From contig JAHJRK010000013.1 of NCBI GenBank assembly GCA_018830925.1, positions 1-8,326 of the forward strand: DNA of 8,326 nt, in the 5' to 3' direction. The stretch is from Pseudomonadota bacterium (GTDB lineage Bacteria > Desulfobacterota > Desulfobacteria > Desulfobacterales > RPRI01). The notes beneath the pieces were generated by a model that saw only the letters and a program-made list of their open reading frames with translations, did not search any database and was not told the DNA's origin. Shown in pieces: positions 6,203 through 8,326 of the stretch (position 1 is the first letter of the stretch; every line of letters starts with the position of its first letter). Position numbers and translations under genes: made by a program.

Positions 6203-7177
6203 GTGAACTCGAACACAGTGTTGTATTTGAGCCGAAAAGACGTGGAAACTCTTAATCTGCCGATGTCGGATATTATCGATGCGTTGAATAAAATGTTTCG
6301 CGAGAAGGGAGAAGGCCGGGTTGAAATGCCTCCCAAACCCGGAATCCACACTCGCGCAGATGCGTTCATCCACGCGATGCCTGCATATATACCGAGCATG
6401 AATGCAGCAGGTGTGAAATGGATCTCAGGATATCCTGAAAATCAGAAGAAGAAACTCCCCTACATTAGTGGGCTGCTTATCCTGAACGACCCCGAAACGG
6501 GCCTGCCTCTCGCAATAATGGATGCAACATGGATCACTGCGCGACGCACCGGCGCGGCAACCGCCATAGCCGCAAAATATCTGGCACGCAAAGAAAGCTC
6601 CTCTGCAGGTATTCTGGCCTGTGGTGTTCAGGGTAGAAATAATCTTGAAGCATTGGCATGTTTGTTCAAAATTACCAAAGTCAAAGCATTCGATATTTAT
6701 CCGGAAATAGCACAGCGATTCGCAGAAGAGATGAAGGAGGTTGTAAACGTCGATATAGAAGTCGTAAAGAACCCGAAGGAAGCGGTGGTTGGTTTGGATT
6801 TAGTAGTTACAAGCGGCCCGATACTGAAGAATCCGTCCCCGGTGATCGAGGCGGATTGGCTTGCTGAGGGAGCCTTTGCTTCTCCTGTAGATTTCGATTC
6901 ATATTGGAAAGGCGATGCGTTGAGGCAAGCCGATAAGCTGGCAACCGATGATAAAAACCAAATGGAGTACTATCGCAAAACCGGCTATTTCAAAAACACC
7001 CCACAGCCCTATGCCGATTTAGGCGAGATTGTTTCTGGCCTGAAACCCGGAAGAGAGAAAGCCGAGGAGCGTACGATCAGCATCAACCTCGGTATTGCGC
7101 TGGACGATATGGCAACAGCAATTATGATATACAAGAAGGCCGGTGAACAGGGGATAGGAACCGAACTGCCCCTGTAA
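6203..7177 (+). CDS. Ornithine cyclodeaminase/mu-crystallin family protein
   Basis: Members of this NAD(P)-binding family include ornithine cyclodeaminase, alanine dehydrogenase and ketimine (pyrroline-2-carboxylate) reductases. The 324 residues include K72 in GVKWISGYP, the ITARRTGAAT motif (111-120) and a Rossmann loop ACGVQGRNN (139-147) in which the usual first glycine of GxGxQ is alanine. The region normally holding the catalytic Asp reads ASPVDFDSYW (226-235), followed by TDDKNQMEYY and the ending NLGIALDDMATA. This is not the classical ornithine cyclodeaminase pattern, so the substrate is open and imine reduction is at least as likely. The GTG start is chosen because AGGAG (6191-6195) lies 7 bases ahead. 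It follows the aminotransferase by 50 bases and precedes the reductase by 16, so the three genes are probably one operon. Confidence 0.85.
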   Translation: MNSNTVLYLSRKDVETLNLPMSDIIDALNKMFREKGEGRVEMPPKPGIHTRADAFIHAMPAYIPSMNAAGVKWISGYPENQKKKLPYISGLLILNDPETGLPLAIMDATWITARRTGAATAIAAKYLARKESSSAGILACGVQGRNNLEALACLFKITKVKAFDIYPEIAQRFAEEMKEVVNVDIEVVKNPKEAVVGLDLVVTSGPILKNPSPVIEADWLAEGAFASPVDFDSYWKGDALRQADKLATDDKNQMEYYRKTGYFKNTPQPYADLGEIVSGLKPGREKAEERTISINLGIALDDMATAIMIYKKAGEQGIGTELPL

Positions 7178-7193
7178 CAGTGAAGGAATTAAA

Positions 7194-8024
7194 ATGAAAA
7201 AAACCGGTTTTATCGGATACGGCAGCATGGGAAGCATGCTGATAAACGGATTCCTGAAGTCAGGGGTTCTTGAAGCCGAAGAGACTGCTATTTCCAACCG
7301 AACCATGACGAAAATAGAAAATCTGGTGCCGGAATGGAAGGGAATTACTATCACGACCGACAACCGGATAGTCGCGAGAGAATCTGATTTGTTGTTCGTC
7401 TGTGTGAGGCCTTTGGATGTTCTGCATGTTTTGGACGAGATAAAGGACGATTTGACGAGCTCAACACATCTTGTTTCTATTGCAGGTTGTGTCACAATAA
7501 GCGATATCGAAAGCCGGTTTCCAGGACAGGTAACAAAAGTCATTCCAAGTATAACTTCAGAAGTCAGGGAAGGCATAGCTTTAGTTTGCCATAATTCGAA
7601 AGTGACAAAGGATAGAATGGAGTACCTTGAAAAACTGCTTGGTGCAATAAGCAGGGTCGTCCATGTCAGGGAAAATGATTTTGAGGTGGCAGCTGACTTT
7701 ACAAGCTGTGCTCCGGGAATGATTGCCGCAATTTTTGATTGTTTTGTCCAGGCCGGTCTTAAGCATAGTGAAATTAAATCCGATGTTGCTCAAAGGCTGG
7801 TGATATCAACGTTACTTGGCACCGCAAAACTTATGACGGAAAAAGGGATCGGCTTTTCGGAATTGATAAGAAGGGTAGCAACCAAAGGCGGTATTACTGA
7901 AGAAGGAGTAAAGGTTTTAAATAATCATCTTCCGTCAGCCTTTGATGAAGTTTTTTTCAAAACGTTATCCAAGCATGAAATTGTTAAAGAAATGATAAAG
8001 AGTCAGAGAATAATGGTTTTGTAA
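7194..8024 (+). CDS. ProC/ComER-like NAD(P)-dependent reductase
   Basis: This 276-residue protein has the two-domain layout of pyrroline-5-carboxylate reductase: a Rossmann domain with GYGSMG (8-13) and SNRT (34-37) for cofactor, then a helical dimerisation domain. Several ProC hallmarks are changed: VRPLDV (71-76) instead of a KP motif, VIPSITSEVREG (116-127) where ProC has a MPN-type motif, TSCAPGMIAAIF (170-181), and KGGITEEGV (231-239) in place of the PGGTT motif. These variants resemble, from memory, Bacillus ComER. It may therefore act on a pyrroline or other cyclic imine different from P5C. AAGGA lies 6 bases before the ATG and only 16 bases separate it from the preceding gene. Its last codons and stop are part of the following palindromic element. 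The family is clear; the substrate is unknown. Confidence 0.82.
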   Translation: MKKTGFIGYGSMGSMLINGFLKSGVLEAEETAISNRTMTKIENLVPEWKGITITTDNRIVARESDLLFVCVRPLDVLHVLDEIKDDLTSSTHLVSIAGCVTISDIESRFPGQVTKVIPSITSEVREGIALVCHNSKVTKDRMEYLEKLLGAISRVVHVRENDFEVAADFTSCAPGMIAAIFDCFVQAGLKHSEIKSDVAQRLVISTLLGTAKLMTEKGIGFSELIRRVATKGGITEEGVKVLNNHLPSAFDEVFFKTLSKHEIVKEMIKSQRIMVL

Positions 8025-8184
8025 AAAGTCCAAATATGCTCACTTAATGAGCTTTTTGGGGATTTTTAAATTACTTCGCTAAATCATCCGCCCCAGGCGG
8101 ATGATTTTTAACGCTCAGTAATTTAAAAATCTATCTCCCAAAAATCTCAAATCCGTTCTCATATGACTTTTTACGAGTCCATTA
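8011..8184. repeat. 174-base nested palindrome, MITE-like element
   Basis: The ends match as inverted repeats: TAATGG-N4-GTAAAAAGTC (8011-8030) against GACTTTTTAC-N4-CCATTA (8165-8184), 17 of 20 positions. Further in, TTTTTGGG (8053-8060) pairs with CCCAAAAA (8137-8144), and a perfect 14-base pair, GATTTTTAAATTAC (8061-8074) with GTAATTTAAAAATC (8118-8131), encloses a central hairpin. The left end also holds a small hairpin GCTCA-CTTAA-TGAGC (8038-8052). It carries no credible gene, so it is a non-autonomous element or a large structured intergenic repeat. No target-site duplication is obvious. Confidence 0.7.
8081..8109. terminator. Central hairpin with T-run, terminator candidate
   Basis: AAATCATCCGCC (8081-8092) pairs perfectly with GGCGGATGATTT (8096-8107) around a CCA loop, and the right arm runs into TTTTT (8105-8109). 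The 12-bp stem and T-run fit a Rho-independent terminator for the reductase gene. The run of A at the left is too short for a strong terminator in the other direction. Confidence 0.65.
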
Positions 8185-8248
8185 AGAGAATAACAGGCGG
8201 GTAAACCGGAGGCATAAAAAACTTCAGCATCAAAAAGGAGATTGAATC

Positions 8249-8326
8249 GTGTTTGGGATCCAGAACTACGCAAGCTTTGTGGCCGCAATTCTCGTGTTTC
8301 AGTTAATTCCGGGGGCGGGCACACTC
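8249..8326 (+). CDS. LysE/RhtB-family amino acid exporter (3' end outside window)
   Basis: Only the first 26 codons are present. The GTG start is supported by AAGGAG (8235-8240) 8 bases ahead. The peptide, starting MFGIQNYASFVAAILVF and continuing to GAGTL, has a short polar N-terminus, then a hydrophobic first membrane segment, and ends in PGAGTL. That matches the conserved PGP-like motif at the end of the first helix in LysE/RhtB inner-membrane exporters, which pump out amino acids such as lysine, threonine or homoserine. An exporter would fit beside the amino-acid module, though a palindromic element with a terminator separates them, so it is probably a separate transcript. Family call rests on one segment. 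Confidence 0.7.
   Translation, partial: MFGIQNYASFVAAILVFQLIPGAGTL

Noticed and set aside
7019..7576. Minus-strand open frame opposite the cyclodeaminase-family and reductase genes
   Set aside because: It overlaps two well-supported genes and has no recognisable domain; a by-product of their codon use.
8115..8324. Minus-strand open frame across the palindromic element
   Set aside because: It runs through the hairpin repeat and the start of the exporter gene and has no family features.

Overview
The window (about 45% GC by eye) looks like chromosomal DNA from an anaerobic bacterium, most likely a sulfate-reducing or syntrophic member of the Desulfobacterota. The reasons are the greA-rpoZ-ttcA-like-folE2 gene order, a cysteine-rich ferredoxin-type protein of a kind common in such organisms, and a long palindromic intergenic element. 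This placement is an inference from gene content, not from a database match.

Region 1 (1-2364, + strand) is a housekeeping cluster. It holds the transcript-cleavage factor GreA (first few codons missing at the window edge), RNA polymerase omega (RpoZ), a TtcA-type PP-loop tRNA thiolation protein, and the type IB GTP cyclohydrolase FolE2. A hairpin-forming repeat lies between ttcA and folE2. The TtcA-like frame is odd: conserved N-terminal sequence continues upstream of its first ATG, but no ATG, GTG or TTG starts it.

Region 2 (2445-4932, - strand) is a likely three-gene operon transcribed leftward: a QueG-related double [4Fe-4S] protein, a MarR-family regulator, and a cysteine-rich protein with two ferredoxin-type clusters. 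The promoter ahead of the first gene (TTGACA -35, TGn extended -10) is overlapped by two TTAG-N4-CTAA palindromes. One of them differs by a single base from the SlyA consensus TTAGCAAGCTAA, so the MarR protein probably controls its own operon.

Region 3 (4863-5306) is a 444-base divergent intergenic gap with those operators, two further perfect palindromes and a weak rightward promoter candidate. I see no convincing gene in it.

Region 4 (5307-8326, + strand) is an amino-acid/imino-acid module: a D-amino acid aminotransferase with its carboxylate-binding residues intact, an ornithine cyclodeaminase/mu-crystallin family NAD(P) enzyme, and a divergent ProC/ComER-like reductase. A 174-base nested palindrome follows and supplies the last codons and stop of the reductase gene; it may also terminate transcription. 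The start of a LysE/RhtB-type amino acid exporter runs off the window edge. A plausible joint role is conversion of a D-amino acid to a 2-keto or cyclic imino acid, followed by reduction and perhaps export. The substrate cannot be read from the sequence.
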